Source of the DNA: UM-FILTER-39-64 sp964367055
Lineage (GTDB): Bacteria > Patescibacteriota > Minisyncoccia > UBA6257 > UBA9933
Direction: 5' to 3'
Length of the DNA: 52,140 nucleotides
Assembly: GCA_964367055.1 (NCBI GenBank)
Contig: CAYIWD010000001.1
Span: 1-52,140 of the forward strand
In this document: positions 7,825-15,963 of the stretch, one piece after another
Numbering within the stretch: position 1 is the first letter of the stretch
Layout: every line of letters starts with the position of its first letter
Made by a program: the position numbers and the translations under genes
The notes under the pieces: generated by a model
Database searches by the model: none
What the model saw: only the letters and a program-made list of their open reading frames with translations
What the model was told of the DNA's origin: nothing

Positions 7825-9309
7825 ATGGAAAAACAAAAAACAATTTGTCTTATTAGTCCGCCCTCCGTTTTTCTATTAAACGAGAGAGTTTTTATGAGTT
7901 TAGGGATTTTAAAAATCGCCGCAGTTTTAGAATTATATAATTATCATATTCATTTTTTGGATTTAGCCGGAGTGGAAAATTTCACTGACGTTATTCATCA
8001 TTATCTTAATTCGTCTGAAACCACAATTTTTGGAATTACGGCAACGACTCCGCAAATGCCGGCTGTTACAAAAATCGTTGATGTTATCAAGAAAACAAAA
8101 CCAGCTATCAAGATTATTTTAGGCGGTCCTCATGCTACTCTAATAAACGCCGCAAGAAGAAACGAAGAATCTAAAGGTATTGTTGGCCGAGCAACTAAGT
8201 CATTTGAAGATTTAAAGAAGATGTTTGACGTTGTTGTCAGCGGAGATGGAGAAGAAGCGGTTTTTGAAGCTCTTAAAATAGACGCGCCAAAACTAATTGA
8301 CGCCGACCATATCAAATCAAGATTTTTTTTAAATAATTCAAAGCTTGATGCCAGTCCTTTTCCGGCGCGGCATTTAATTGACGTAAACAGCTATCATTAT
8401 GCGATTGACGGAGAAAAAGCTTTAAGTTTAATTGCTCAGTTGGGCTGTCCTTATGGTTGCGGTTTTTGCGGAGGCAGGAATTCGCCTTCTTTTCGGAAAA
8501 TTCGCGTCAAGTCAGTCAACAGAATAATTGAAGAAATTGAATTACTTTATAAAACCTATGGCGTAAAAGGCTATATGTTTTACGATGATGAGCTTAATAT
8601 TAATCCGGCTGTTCTGGCTGAATTAATGGTGGCGATTATTAATCTTCAGGAAAAATTAGGAGTGCAGTTTAAATTAAGAGGATTTATCAGGGCAAATTTA
8701 TTTGACAAAGAGCAGGCGAAATTAATGTACCAAGCCGGATTCAGATGGCTGTTGGTTGGCTTGGAATCTGGTTCGCCAAAAATTTTAAAAACAATGAATA
8801 AGCGATCAACCAGAGAACAAAATACCCGCTGTCTTGAAATTGCAAGACGCAATGGCCTTAAAGTAAAGGCTTTGATGTCAGTCGGCCATCCTGGCGAATC
8901 GGAAAAGACGCTAAGGGAAACCCATCAATGGCTTTTGGAGGTAAAGCCTGACGATTTTGATGCCACTATTATTACGGTTTACCCAGGAACTCCTTATTAT
9001 GATGAAGCGGTTCCTCATCAGACAAAAAAGGGGATCTGGACTTACACTTATGAAAATGAGAATTTGCATAGCGAAGAGATTGATTATCAAATAGTTGCTG
9101 ACTATTATAAAGGCAATCCGGATGGAGGTTATAAATCTTATGTTTTTACGGATTATCTGACTGCCGAAGAAATTGTTAAATGGCGAGATTTTGTTGAAAG
9201 GGATGTCAGAGAAAAACTTAACATTCCTTTTTATCCTTCGGTCTTAGCAAAACGCTATGAGCATTCTATGGGTATGGGCTTACCCTCGCATATTTTAAAA
9301 ATAAATTAA
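7825..9309 (+). CDS. B12-binding-domain radical SAM protein
   Basis: A 494-residue protein. The N-terminal B12-type domain has TIFGITATTPQM, IILGGPHATL and VVSGDGEEAV, with an insertion of about 20 residues between the last two. The radical SAM cluster motif is LGCPYGCGFC (Cys208, Cys212, Cys215), followed by FYDDELNINP and LVGLESGSPKIL. The C-terminal 120 residues hold YPGTPYYDEAV, typical of the family. It follows the previous gene after nine bases, so it is co-transcribed. Confidence 0.85.
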   Translation: MEKQKTICLISPPSVFLLNERVFMSLGILKIAAVLELYNYHIHFLDLAGVENFTDVIHHYLNSSETTIFGITATTPQMPAVTKIVDVIKKTKPAIKIILGGPHATLINAARRNEESKGIVGRATKSFEDLKKMFDVVVSGDGEEAVFEALKIDAPKLIDADHIKSRFFLNNSKLDASPFPARHLIDVNSYHYAIDGEKALSLIAQLGCPYGCGFCGGRNSPSFRKIRVKSVNRIIEEIELLYKTYGVKGYMFYDDELNINPAVLAELMVAIINLQEKLGVQFKLRGFIRANLFDKEQAKLMYQAGFRWLLVGLESGSPKILKTMNKRSTREQNTRCLEIARRNGLKVKALMSVGHPGESEKTLRETHQWLLEVKPDDFDATIITVYPGTPYYDEAVPHQTKKGIWTYTYENENLHSEEIDYQIVADYYKGNPDGGYKSYVFTDYLTAEEIVKWRDFVERDVREKLNIPFYPSVLAKRYEHSMGMGLPSHILKIN

Positions 9310-9316
9310 ATAAATA

Positions 9317-10348
9317 ATGAAAATTGTATTAATTTCTAATTCAGTAAAAGAAGGAATGGCGGGAAGCTATTCAAGGGGTTTTTTAGAGTTGAACGAGAAG
9401 GCGGAAATTATTGATGACGACAAACTTTATAAAGAAAGCGTTTTTTTAGCGAGAAATAAATATCTTCATCATTTATTTTGGCGTTTTTTAGCCTCTTTTT
9501 TCCAGAAAAGATTAATTGAGCGTATTGTCAGCGAAAAGCCGGATTTAATTTTTATTTTCAAGGGCTGGCTGGTAAAACCAAAAACCATGCTAGAAATAAA
9601 AAAAGAGTTGCCCAGCGTTAAGCTTTTCAATCTTAACACCGACAATCCGTTTAATACTTGGCATCACAGCAATTCTAACTCTTGGATAATAAAATCAATT
9701 CCTTTATACGACGCTTATTTTACCTGGGGCAAATTTCTAGTTGAGCCAATCTTAAAAGCAGGCGCCAAGAGAGCGGGGTATCTGGCTTGCGGATACGACT
9801 CTTATCTTCATCATCCGGTAAGTATTAACGAAAAAGAAAAAGAATTTTACGGCTCTGATATTGCTTTTATCGGAAGCTGGGATGAGGAACGCGAGGTGTG
9901 GCTTGAATATCTTAAAGATTATGATTTAAAAATTTGGGGAAACGCATGGCAAAAAGCTCCAAAATTAAAAAAAAATTGGCAAAGAAGAGCGGTTTCCAGT
10001 GAAGAATTTTCTAAAGTTTGCAGCGCTTCGAAAATTGTTATAAACGTTTTGAGAAAACAAAATATGCCTGCTCACAATATGAGGACGTTTGAAGTGCCGG
10101 CTTGCAAAGGATTTATGTTATCTACGAGAACCGAAGAACAAAAAGGATTTTTTAAAGAAGCCGAAGAAGCTGATTATTTTTCTAACCCAGAAGAATTAAA
10201 GGAGAAAATAGATTTTTATCTTAAAAACAATGAATTAAGACAGAAAATTGCCGCCGCTGGTTATAAAAGATTATTAAATTCTAATTATAGTTATACGGAT
10301 AGAGCTAAAGAAGTTATTGAAATTTATAAAAATATTAAAAATGATTAA
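9317..10348 (+). CDS. CgeB-family glycosyltransferase (GT-B fold)
   Basis: A 343-residue protein. It resembles CgeB-type spore-coat glycosyltransferases: an N-terminal half with KPDLIFIFKGWLVKP and NLNTDNPFN, a middle segment YDAYFTWGK, and a C-terminal GT-B domain with IAFIGSWDEERE, the N-V-LR segment (INVLRKQNMPAHNMRTFEVPA) and ADYFSNPEEL. These C-terminal segments match the Glyco_trans_1_2 pattern. It probably transfers a sugar from a nucleotide donor in the cytoplasm. Gaps are seven bases upstream and an eight-base overlap downstream, so it sits inside the operon. Confidence 0.75.
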   Translation: MKIVLISNSVKEGMAGSYSRGFLELNEKAEIIDDDKLYKESVFLARNKYLHHLFWRFLASFFQKRLIERIVSEKPDLIFIFKGWLVKPKTMLEIKKELPSVKLFNLNTDNPFNTWHHSNSNSWIIKSIPLYDAYFTWGKFLVEPILKAGAKRAGYLACGYDSYLHHPVSINEKEKEFYGSDIAFIGSWDEEREVWLEYLKDYDLKIWGNAWQKAPKLKKNWQRRAVSSEEFSKVCSASKIVINVLRKQNMPAHNMRTFEVPACKGFMLSTRTEEQKGFFKEAEEADYFSNPEELKEKIDFYLKNNELRQKIAAAGYKRLLNSNYSYTDRAKEVIEIYKNIKND

Positions 10349-12521
10349 TACTAAAAAAAGTGTTTCGATAATTATACCTTCTTACAACAGAAAAAATTTG
10401 CTGCAGGAAAGTTTGGAAGCAATTAAAAAACAGAAATTTAACGGTTTTTTAGAAGTTATCGTAATAGATGATAATTCTTCGGATGGCACAATTGAAATGT
10501 TAAAACAAAAGGCGGCGGCCAAAAACAAATTTATTTTTAAGTATTTCGAATCGCCGCACTTAGGTCCAGCCAGGGCTCGCAATTTGGGTATCAGCTATTC
10601 AAAAGGCGAGATTTTGATATTTTTAGACGACGATAGTGTGGTTCAAAATAGCGACTATGTTCAAAAAATGGTTGAAAGTTTTAAAGAAAAAGATACGGGA
10701 ATCGTTGCTGGAAAAACATTAGATTTTTATTCGGGGATTTTAAAATTAATCAGAGCCGGCGATCCGCCGGAACTTGATTTTAATAATCCCTCAAAACTTA
10801 AAGAAGCAGAGGGAGTACCCACTAAAAATGCGGCTTTTTTAAGAGAAGCAGTTGCTACTGTCGGAGGATTTAATCCATCTTTCAACTTTTTAAGCGAAGA
10901 TACCGATTTATGCATCAGAATCATAAATTCGGGTTATAAATTAGTGTTTAACGAAAAGGCTTTGGTTTACCATTACCCGACCGCCGATTTCATAAGCTAT
11001 ATTAAAAAATCATATTCAATCGGTTTTTCTCACGGAGTATTTCATTTTTTCCATCCCAATAAAAGTCCAAGAATTTCTTTATTTAAAATTATCATATTTC
11101 CAATATTAGCCGGACGAAAGTTTATTAAGAAAATAAAAATATGTTTTGCTAAAAAATTATTTAGTCAGGCAGCCATAAAGGAAATCAGCTTAATGTTTTT
11201 TTGGATTAGCGCTAATTATTGCGCCACGTCTTTTGGCGAAGTTGATTATTTAATTAAAAGAATTTTTGTTTCAATAAACCCCGTTAGAAATTGTAGCAGA
11301 ATATTAAGCCCCGCTGGGATTATTCAAGAAAATAACACAGTCGCAGCCGAGCCGTGGGCCATTATTTCTAACGGGGTAAAAATAAAATTAAAGATGGTAA
11401 AAGGCTTAGGCCATTATTTTTTGGAATTGATAAAATATTTTATCAAGACGACGTTTCTGCCGATTAGAAGAACTTTTATTCTTTATTTGACTAATAAGTG
11501 TAATCATCGTTGCCAACATTGCTTTTTTTCTGAAAGCATCAATAAAAACATTCAAGAACTTTCTTTGGCGGATTTGAAGAAAATTGCCGAAAATTATTTT
11601 CACTATACCAATACAAAAAAGTTTTTAGCCAAAAGCATTTGGCAGGGATTTACCGGCGGAGAACCCTTTTTAAGAAATGATTTGTTAAAAATAGTTTCGC
11701 TTTTTAAAGACTCGGGAGTTGAAAATTTTCAGATAAATACAAACGGTATGTTAACTGAGAAAATTTTGAGTTTCAGTCGGGAAATGTTAAAACAAAATAC
11801 CCCTTTTAAAATTATTATTAGTATTGATGGCCTAGAAAAAACCCACGACAAAATCAGAAACACGCCGGGCGCTTTTCAAAACGCGATTAATACGATCAAA
11901 AAATTGAAAAGTATTGGAATAGAAGCGGGTACGATAATGACTATTAATAAATTGAATTATAAAGAAATACCGGATGTGGTAAGATTTCTTAATGGTAATT
12001 TCAATATTGAACCAGGCTTGCATCTAATTAGAGGCGTTAGCCAGTCAGATGCTCCGATGGAATTTATGAATATAGCCGACCCCTTGGAGAAAAATATCTT
12101 GATTACAAAAGATATTATTCCGGAATTAAGAGATATCTTATTTAAAACCTATTTAGCAAAAGCAATTGAAAATCCCCTTAAGACAGTTGAGTTGGCGAGA
12201 AAATTTACTTATCTTGAATGCCATTTGGATATTTTAGAAAAAGGAAAAAGATTATTTAAATGTGTGGCTGGTAAGTCAATCGGAGTAATTTATCAAAACG
12301 GCGATGTGGCGCTTTGTGAATTTTATAAGCCCATTGGGAATCTGAAAAATGTTGACTTTGACCTATCGACTCTTTGGCACAATAAAGAGGCCGAAAAACA
12401 AAGGAGTTATATTAAAAAATGCTTTTGCCATCATGATTGTTTCATTAATACTGAATACAATTTCAGATTCATGAGACGGCTGGCAAGTAATGTCAACAAA
12501 TTCATAAAATTTTATGGCTAA
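10341..12521 (+). CDS. GT2 glycosyltransferase joined to a SPASM-type radical SAM protein through a translated repeat
   Basis: A 727-residue ORF from ATG 10341 (an in-frame ATG at 10317 is possible but lies deeper in the upstream gene). Residues 1-312 are a GT2 glycosyltransferase: SIIIPSYNRKNLLQ, VIDDNSSDG, ILIFLDDDS and GFNPSFNFLSEDTDL. Residues 313-346 are encoded by a palindromic repeat (11279-11376). From about 380 comes a radical SAM domain, LTNKCNHRCQHC with Cys387, Cys391 and Cys394, FTGGEPFLR, NTNGM and SIDGLEKTHD, ending in a cysteine-rich SPASM-like tail (CEF, KKCFCHHDC). The radical SAM half has its own plausible start at ATG 11394 (MVKGLGHYF). The ORF may therefore be two genes fused by the repeat rather than an ancient fusion. 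Confidence 0.8.
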   Translation: MINTKKSVSIIIPSYNRKNLLQESLEAIKKQKFNGFLEVIVIDDNSSDGTIEMLKQKAAAKNKFIFKYFESPHLGPARARNLGISYSKGEILIFLDDDSVVQNSDYVQKMVESFKEKDTGIVAGKTLDFYSGILKLIRAGDPPELDFNNPSKLKEAEGVPTKNAAFLREAVATVGGFNPSFNFLSEDTDLCIRIINSGYKLVFNEKALVYHYPTADFISYIKKSYSIGFSHGVFHFFHPNKSPRISLFKIIIFPILAGRKFIKKIKICFAKKLFSQAAIKEISLMFFWISANYCATSFGEVDYLIKRIFVSINPVRNCSRILSPAGIIQENNTVAAEPWAIISNGVKIKLKMVKGLGHYFLELIKYFIKTTFLPIRRTFILYLTNKCNHRCQHCFFSESINKNIQELSLADLKKIAENYFHYTNTKKFLAKSIWQGFTGGEPFLRNDLLKIVSLFKDSGVENFQINTNGMLTEKILSFSREMLKQNTPFKIIISIDGLEKTHDKIRNTPGAFQNAINTIKKLKSIGIEAGTIMTINKLNYKEIPDVVRFLNGNFNIEPGLHLIRGVSQSDAPMEFMNIADPLEKNILITKDIIPELRDILFKTYLAKAIENPLKTVELARKFTYLECHLDILEKGKRLFKCVAGKSIGVIYQNGDVALCEFYKPIGNLKNVDFDLSTLWHNKEAEKQRSYIKKCFCHHDCFINTEYNFRFMRRLASNVNKFIKFYG
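11279..11376 (+). mobile_element. MITE-like palindromic element, CCCCGTTAG family, inserted in coding sequence
   Basis: A 98-bp element with 13-bp perfect terminal inverted repeats (CCCCGTTAGAAAT 11279-11291 / ATTTCTAACGGGG 11364-11376). It is flanked by a TAAA direct repeat (11275-11278 and 11377-11380), which fits a 4-bp target duplication. It has no stop in the frame used and is translated as NPVRNCSR...IISNGVK between the glycosyltransferase and radical SAM parts. The same ends occur at 49650-49753. It is too short to encode a transposase. Confidence 0.8.
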
Positions 12522-13230
12522 AATTTCTTCTTTTATATCTTTTATTTTCGGTATTAGTCGCCACAAAAAACTTATTGTGTTTATATTTTTAATAATTGGA
12601 TTAACTATTGTTTTTTATTTAAGAAAAATAAATTATTTGACCCCCGAAAACATCACCACCCTTCTTAAATTGCATCCGTTTCTGTCTCCTTTTTTATTTA
12701 TACTATTTTACGCTTTAATGATAATTTTTCTTTTTCCAACGCTGCCGATGAATCTCGCCGCTGGTTTTCTTTTCGGATGGTTTTGGGGCGGAATCATTAC
12801 AATTTTGGGAGCTTCTTTGGGTGCTTCAGCCTCTTTTATTATTGCAAGGTATTTGGCGTCAGATTATTTAAATAAAAAATTTAAAGGAAAATTTTTCCTT
12901 TCATTGCAGGAAGAAATTCAGAAAAAGAATTGGAAAGTAGTGGCTTTTACCAGAATTAACCCGATTTTTCCTTCCGGCTTGCTTAATTATATTTTCGGTT
13001 TGACAACTATCCCCTTTAATAATTATTTCTGGGCAACCATACTTTTTGTGTTGCCGCCGGTATTTTTATTTTCTTTTATCGGAGATTCTATCGGCGGTTT
13101 TGTTTTAAAAGGTGGTTCATATAATCTTGTCAGAAATATTTTTATAATTTCTTTTATCGCAACTTCTTTAGTTATTTTACAATTCATCGCAAAAAAGTAT
13201 AAAGTGTTTTACCGGCGAACAAATACATAA
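12514..13230 (+). CDS. TVP38/TMEM64 (VTT/DedA-like) membrane protein
   Basis: A 238-residue integral membrane protein with about five to six hydrophobic segments. The central part (FPTLPMNLAAGFLFGWFWG, then GASLGASASFIIARYLA, then FTRINPIFPSGLLNYIFGL) is the SNARE-associated/VTT domain signature. Members of this family act in lipid or undecaprenyl-phosphate handling; a role in recycling or translocating the lipid carrier of the glycan would suit the locus but is inference. The start at 12514 overlaps the previous stop by eight bases. Its 3' end overlaps the convergent minus-strand gene by 22 bp. Confidence 0.8.
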   Translation: MAKISSFISFIFGISRHKKLIVFIFLIIGLTIVFYLRKINYLTPENITTLLKLHPFLSPFLFILFYALMIIFLFPTLPMNLAAGFLFGWFWGGIITILGASLGASASFIIARYLASDYLNKKFKGKFFLSLQEEIQKKNWKVVAFTRINPIFPSGLLNYIFGLTTIPFNNYFWATILFVLPPVFLFSFIGDSIGGFVLKGGSYNLVRNIFIISFIATSLVILQFIAKKYKVFYRRTNT

Positions 13231-14978
13231 TAATCAGGCGAATGTGTTAAATTCTCATTTATTGTAAGACCCCTAAATAGAGTAGATTTTGCTTTCTGTT
13301 CGTAAGATAGTCTCTGGGAGAAAAATATTTTTAGGATTGTTTTTGAATTTAGGTCAGGAAAAAAGAGGGGGCTGGTTGTTTGGAAAATCAATTTGTAATC
13401 TTTATTTAAAGATTGAAGATATTCGTTATCAACATTATTTTTTTCGCTTAAGGCCTCAATGATTAAATAGTCGCCGGACGATATTTTATCCGGTTTATCC
13501 GTTTTAAAAATACTAAAAGGCAAAGATGTTTCAGGAGATTTTGACGATAAAAGGGGAGAAGGATTTACGGTTAATAGATCTGATTTAAGGTCAAATTGTT
13601 GGCTTGAAAGTCCTTTAAATTGGAGGAACTCTCCTAAAATAAAATAAATTTCTTTATCGCCGTTTCTGCCGGAATTATCAATAAAAATATTAGCCTTCCC
13701 ATAAGGATGATTAGCTTTTATGTCTTGAATCAAAAAATTCAACGTTTTATCAAAATTAATCGGCAGATATTTATTAAAGGTGAGGTAGTGAATTCCGGAA
13801 GGTAAAACATTTAAAATTAGCATTGCTGCGGTTACAGCCAGAGCAATTTTCCATATTAACTTTTTTTGTTCGTTGGCACCGAAAAATAAAACAAATAAAG
13901 GCGGCAGAGCAAAGATATAAGCCGGCAATAAATAGCGAGGTAGAGGGATATTCAGTACAAAAAGCCCTATTATGTATATGGAAGCGGTTATAAGCATTGA
14001 GTCGTATAAGGGGTGCAATTTTTCATGCTTAAATAGCGCTTTAAATAATCGCCAGATGACAAAGGGTATAAGAATTAAAATAAGAACCGGGTCGCCGAAA
14101 AAAGCACAACTGATAAAATTCTTTATAAATACAATTATAGAACTATATGGAGTGAAGCCGACAATATTCGGATTTTTGTGCAGATAGACAACGAAATAAT
14201 AGATAAGAATATAAATGAGAGAGCTTAAAAATAATAGAGCATCAAAAATTTTCATCCCCACACCAAACGAATCCATATTTCGTTTAGCGTCAGGGGCATT
14301 AGTGTTCGTTATGGTGTGGGGGTTTATTTTTTTGCCCGTTGTTCTCCAAGAAATAAGAAAATGAATAAAAGCGAAAGCGCCAATAGCGATAAATACGGTT
14401 TCTCTGTAATATGAAGCAATATTAGCCGCAATTAATCCTCCAATGAGATAAACTATTTTTTGGTTTTTTAGATATGTTAAATAACACAAAATAAAAATTG
14501 CCAAGAAAAATATTACATCCCTTTCGTTTAACTGTAATCGGAACCACGACATAGTAAATCCCGGAGTTAAAGATATCAGAATTGGAGTAAGATATATGAG
14601 AAATTTATTAGAAGTGAATTGTTTTAATATTTTTATAAGTAAAATCATCAGCACAACAAATTGAATTGCGTGAATAAGATAATATAAGATTGCTGACGGC
14701 GATTTTGATAAAAGGCCCACTAGATTGTATTCCATCGCCGCGAGCGGAACAAAACGGCCGCCTAAAATAGCATTATAATAATAATAAGGAAAATTCGCGC
14801 TGTAATACAAAATTGGTTTGCCGACCTGAAGGGTTTTTAAAAATATAAAATCATCGGTTGGGCCTAAGGCGGGACCGATTAATAAAATAAGGGCATAACC
14901 CATAACAAAAAACCCAAAAAATATAATTAAATAATTTTGCCGTAAATACTGCTTCATTTGAATAATTATACTATGCAT
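13209..14978 (-). CDS. Multi-pass membrane protein, probable GT-C-type glycosyltransferase
   Basis: A 589-residue protein with roughly ten hydrophobic segments in its first 390 residues (for example FFGFFVMGYALILLIG, IHAIQFVVLMILLI) and a soluble C-terminal domain from about 410. An acidic pair early in the first loop (GPTDD) and an overall layout of many membrane helices plus a soluble tail fit GT-C/PMT-like lipid-linked sugar transferases, but no specific family is certain. It is the only minus-strand gene in this stretch; its start lies 33 bp from the divergent gene at 15012. A palindrome at 14256-14321 adds about 22 residues (from NPHTITNTN to DSFGVG) in a likely cytoplasmic loop. Confidence 0.65.
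   Translation of the reverse strand: MHSIIIQMKQYLRQNYLIIFFGFFVMGYALILLIGPALGPTDDFIFLKTLQVGKPILYYSANFPYYYYNAILGGRFVPLAAMEYNLVGLLSKSPSAILYYLIHAIQFVVLMILLIKILKQFTSNKFLIYLTPILISLTPGFTMSWFRLQLNERDVIFFLAIFILCYLTYLKNQKIVYLIGGLIAANIASYYRETVFIAIGAFAFIHFLISWRTTGKKINPHTITNTNAPDAKRNMDSFGVGMKIFDALLFLSSLIYILIYYFVVYLHKNPNIVGFTPYSSIIVFIKNFISCAFFGDPVLILILIPFVIWRLFKALFKHEKLHPLYDSMLITASIYIIGLFVLNIPLPRYLLPAYIFALPPLFVLFFGANEQKKLIWKIALAVTAAMLILNVLPSGIHYLTFNKYLPINFDKTLNFLIQDIKANHPYGKANIFIDNSGRNGDKEIYFILGEFLQFKGLSSQQFDLKSDLLTVNPSPLLSSKSPETSLPFSIFKTDKPDKISSGDYLIIEALSEKNNVDNEYLQSLNKDYKLIFQTTSPLFFPDLNSKTILKIFFSQRLSYEQKAKSTLFRGLTINENLTHSPDYYVFVRR
14256..14321 (-). mobile_element. Palindromic insertion, CCCCACACC ends, inside the membrane protein gene
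   Basis: About 66 bp bounded by inverted repeats CCCCACACCA-AACGAA (14256-14271) and TTCGTTATGGTGTGGGG (14305-14321), matching at 16 of 17 positions with a one-base bulge. An inner hairpin AAACGAA/TTCGTTT overlaps the left arm. It is in frame and adds a polar peptide to the protein. No clear target duplication is seen. The layout parallels the CCCCGTTAG element at 11279: both are preceded by ATAAA in the direction of the gene and both start a peptide I-N-P. Confidence 0.6.
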
Positions 14979-15011
14979 AATATAATATTTAAACAGATAA
15001 TTTTATAGGAT

Positions 15012-15926
15012 ATGGAAAAATCTGAAAAAATTTATGTTGCTGGACCAAAAGGAATGATAGGTTCAGCCATAGAAAGGGTTTTAAAAATTCAGGGTTATAT
15101 AAATATCATCCTTAGAAACGAGAAGCAGCTTAATTTATTGGACAATAAAGCGGTGGCTGATTTTTTTAATTCCGAAAAGCCGGATTATGTATTTTTGCCA
15201 AGTTATAAAAGTGGCAGTATCCAGGAAAATATTAATCATCCGGCTGAATTTATTTACGAAAATTTGGTTGTTCAAAATAATATCATTCATAACGCTTATC
15301 TAAGTAGGGTCAAAAAGCTTTTATTTATTGGTGCTTCTTGCGTTTACCCTAAAAATTCAGTTCAGCCGATAAAAGAAGAATATTTACTAAAAGGCGAATT
15401 AGAGCCGACTAGTGAACCTTACGCGATAGCGAAAATCGCTGGCATCAAGACGTGTCAGGCTTACAATAAGCAACATGCTACGAAATTTATTTCAATTGTG
15501 CCTGCCACCATCTATGGGCTAGATGATGAGTTCAGTCCGGATAAATCACACGTTCTTTCGGCAATGATTCGGAAATTTCACGAGGCTAAAATTAATAATC
15601 AAAAGGAAGTGGTATTGTGGGGGACTGGTACCCCACGGCGTGAATTTTTATATGTTGATGATTTGGCTAATGCCTGCTTTTTTATTGTAAATAATAATAT
15701 TAGCTTTGATTTAATTAATGTCGGCAGCGGGATAGATATTACGATTAAAGAATTAGCAGAAAAAGTTAAAACTATTATTGGTTTTGGCGGAGAAATCAAA
15801 TGGGATAATTCAAAACCAGACGGCGCGAAACAAAAATTATTAGATGTTAGCCGTCTTCATTCGCTTGGTTGGAAGCATAAAATTGAACTGGAACAGGGGC
15901 TAAAAACAACTTATTTGACCAGGTGA
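15012..15926 (+). CDS. GDP-L-fucose synthase-like epimerase/reductase
   Basis: A 304-residue extended short-chain dehydrogenase. The N-terminal nucleotide-binding site YVAGPKGMIGSAI has the GMIGSA form typical of GDP-fucose synthase (Fcl/WcaG). The catalytic serine strand GASCVYPK and the YAIAKIAG tyrosine-lysine pair also match Fcl, as does TPRREFLYVDDLA. Fcl converts GDP-4-keto-6-deoxymannose to GDP-fucose. No GDP-mannose 4,6-dehydratase is in the window, so its substrate would have to come from a gene elsewhere. A related GDP-sugar enzyme cannot be excluded. It starts an operon that runs to the terminator at 24599. Confidence 0.75.
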   Translation: MEKSEKIYVAGPKGMIGSAIERVLKIQGYINIILRNEKQLNLLDNKAVADFFNSEKPDYVFLPSYKSGSIQENINHPAEFIYENLVVQNNIIHNAYLSRVKKLLFIGASCVYPKNSVQPIKEEYLLKGELEPTSEPYAIAKIAGIKTCQAYNKQHATKFISIVPATIYGLDDEFSPDKSHVLSAMIRKFHEAKINNQKEVVLWGTGTPRREFLYVDDLANACFFIVNNNISFDLINVGSGIDITIKELAEKVKTIIGFGGEIKWDNSKPDGAKQKLLDVSRLHSLGWKHKIELEQGLKTTYLTR

Positions 15927-15963
15927 TAATTTTCTGCTATGATAAACGTTAGAAATAGAAATC

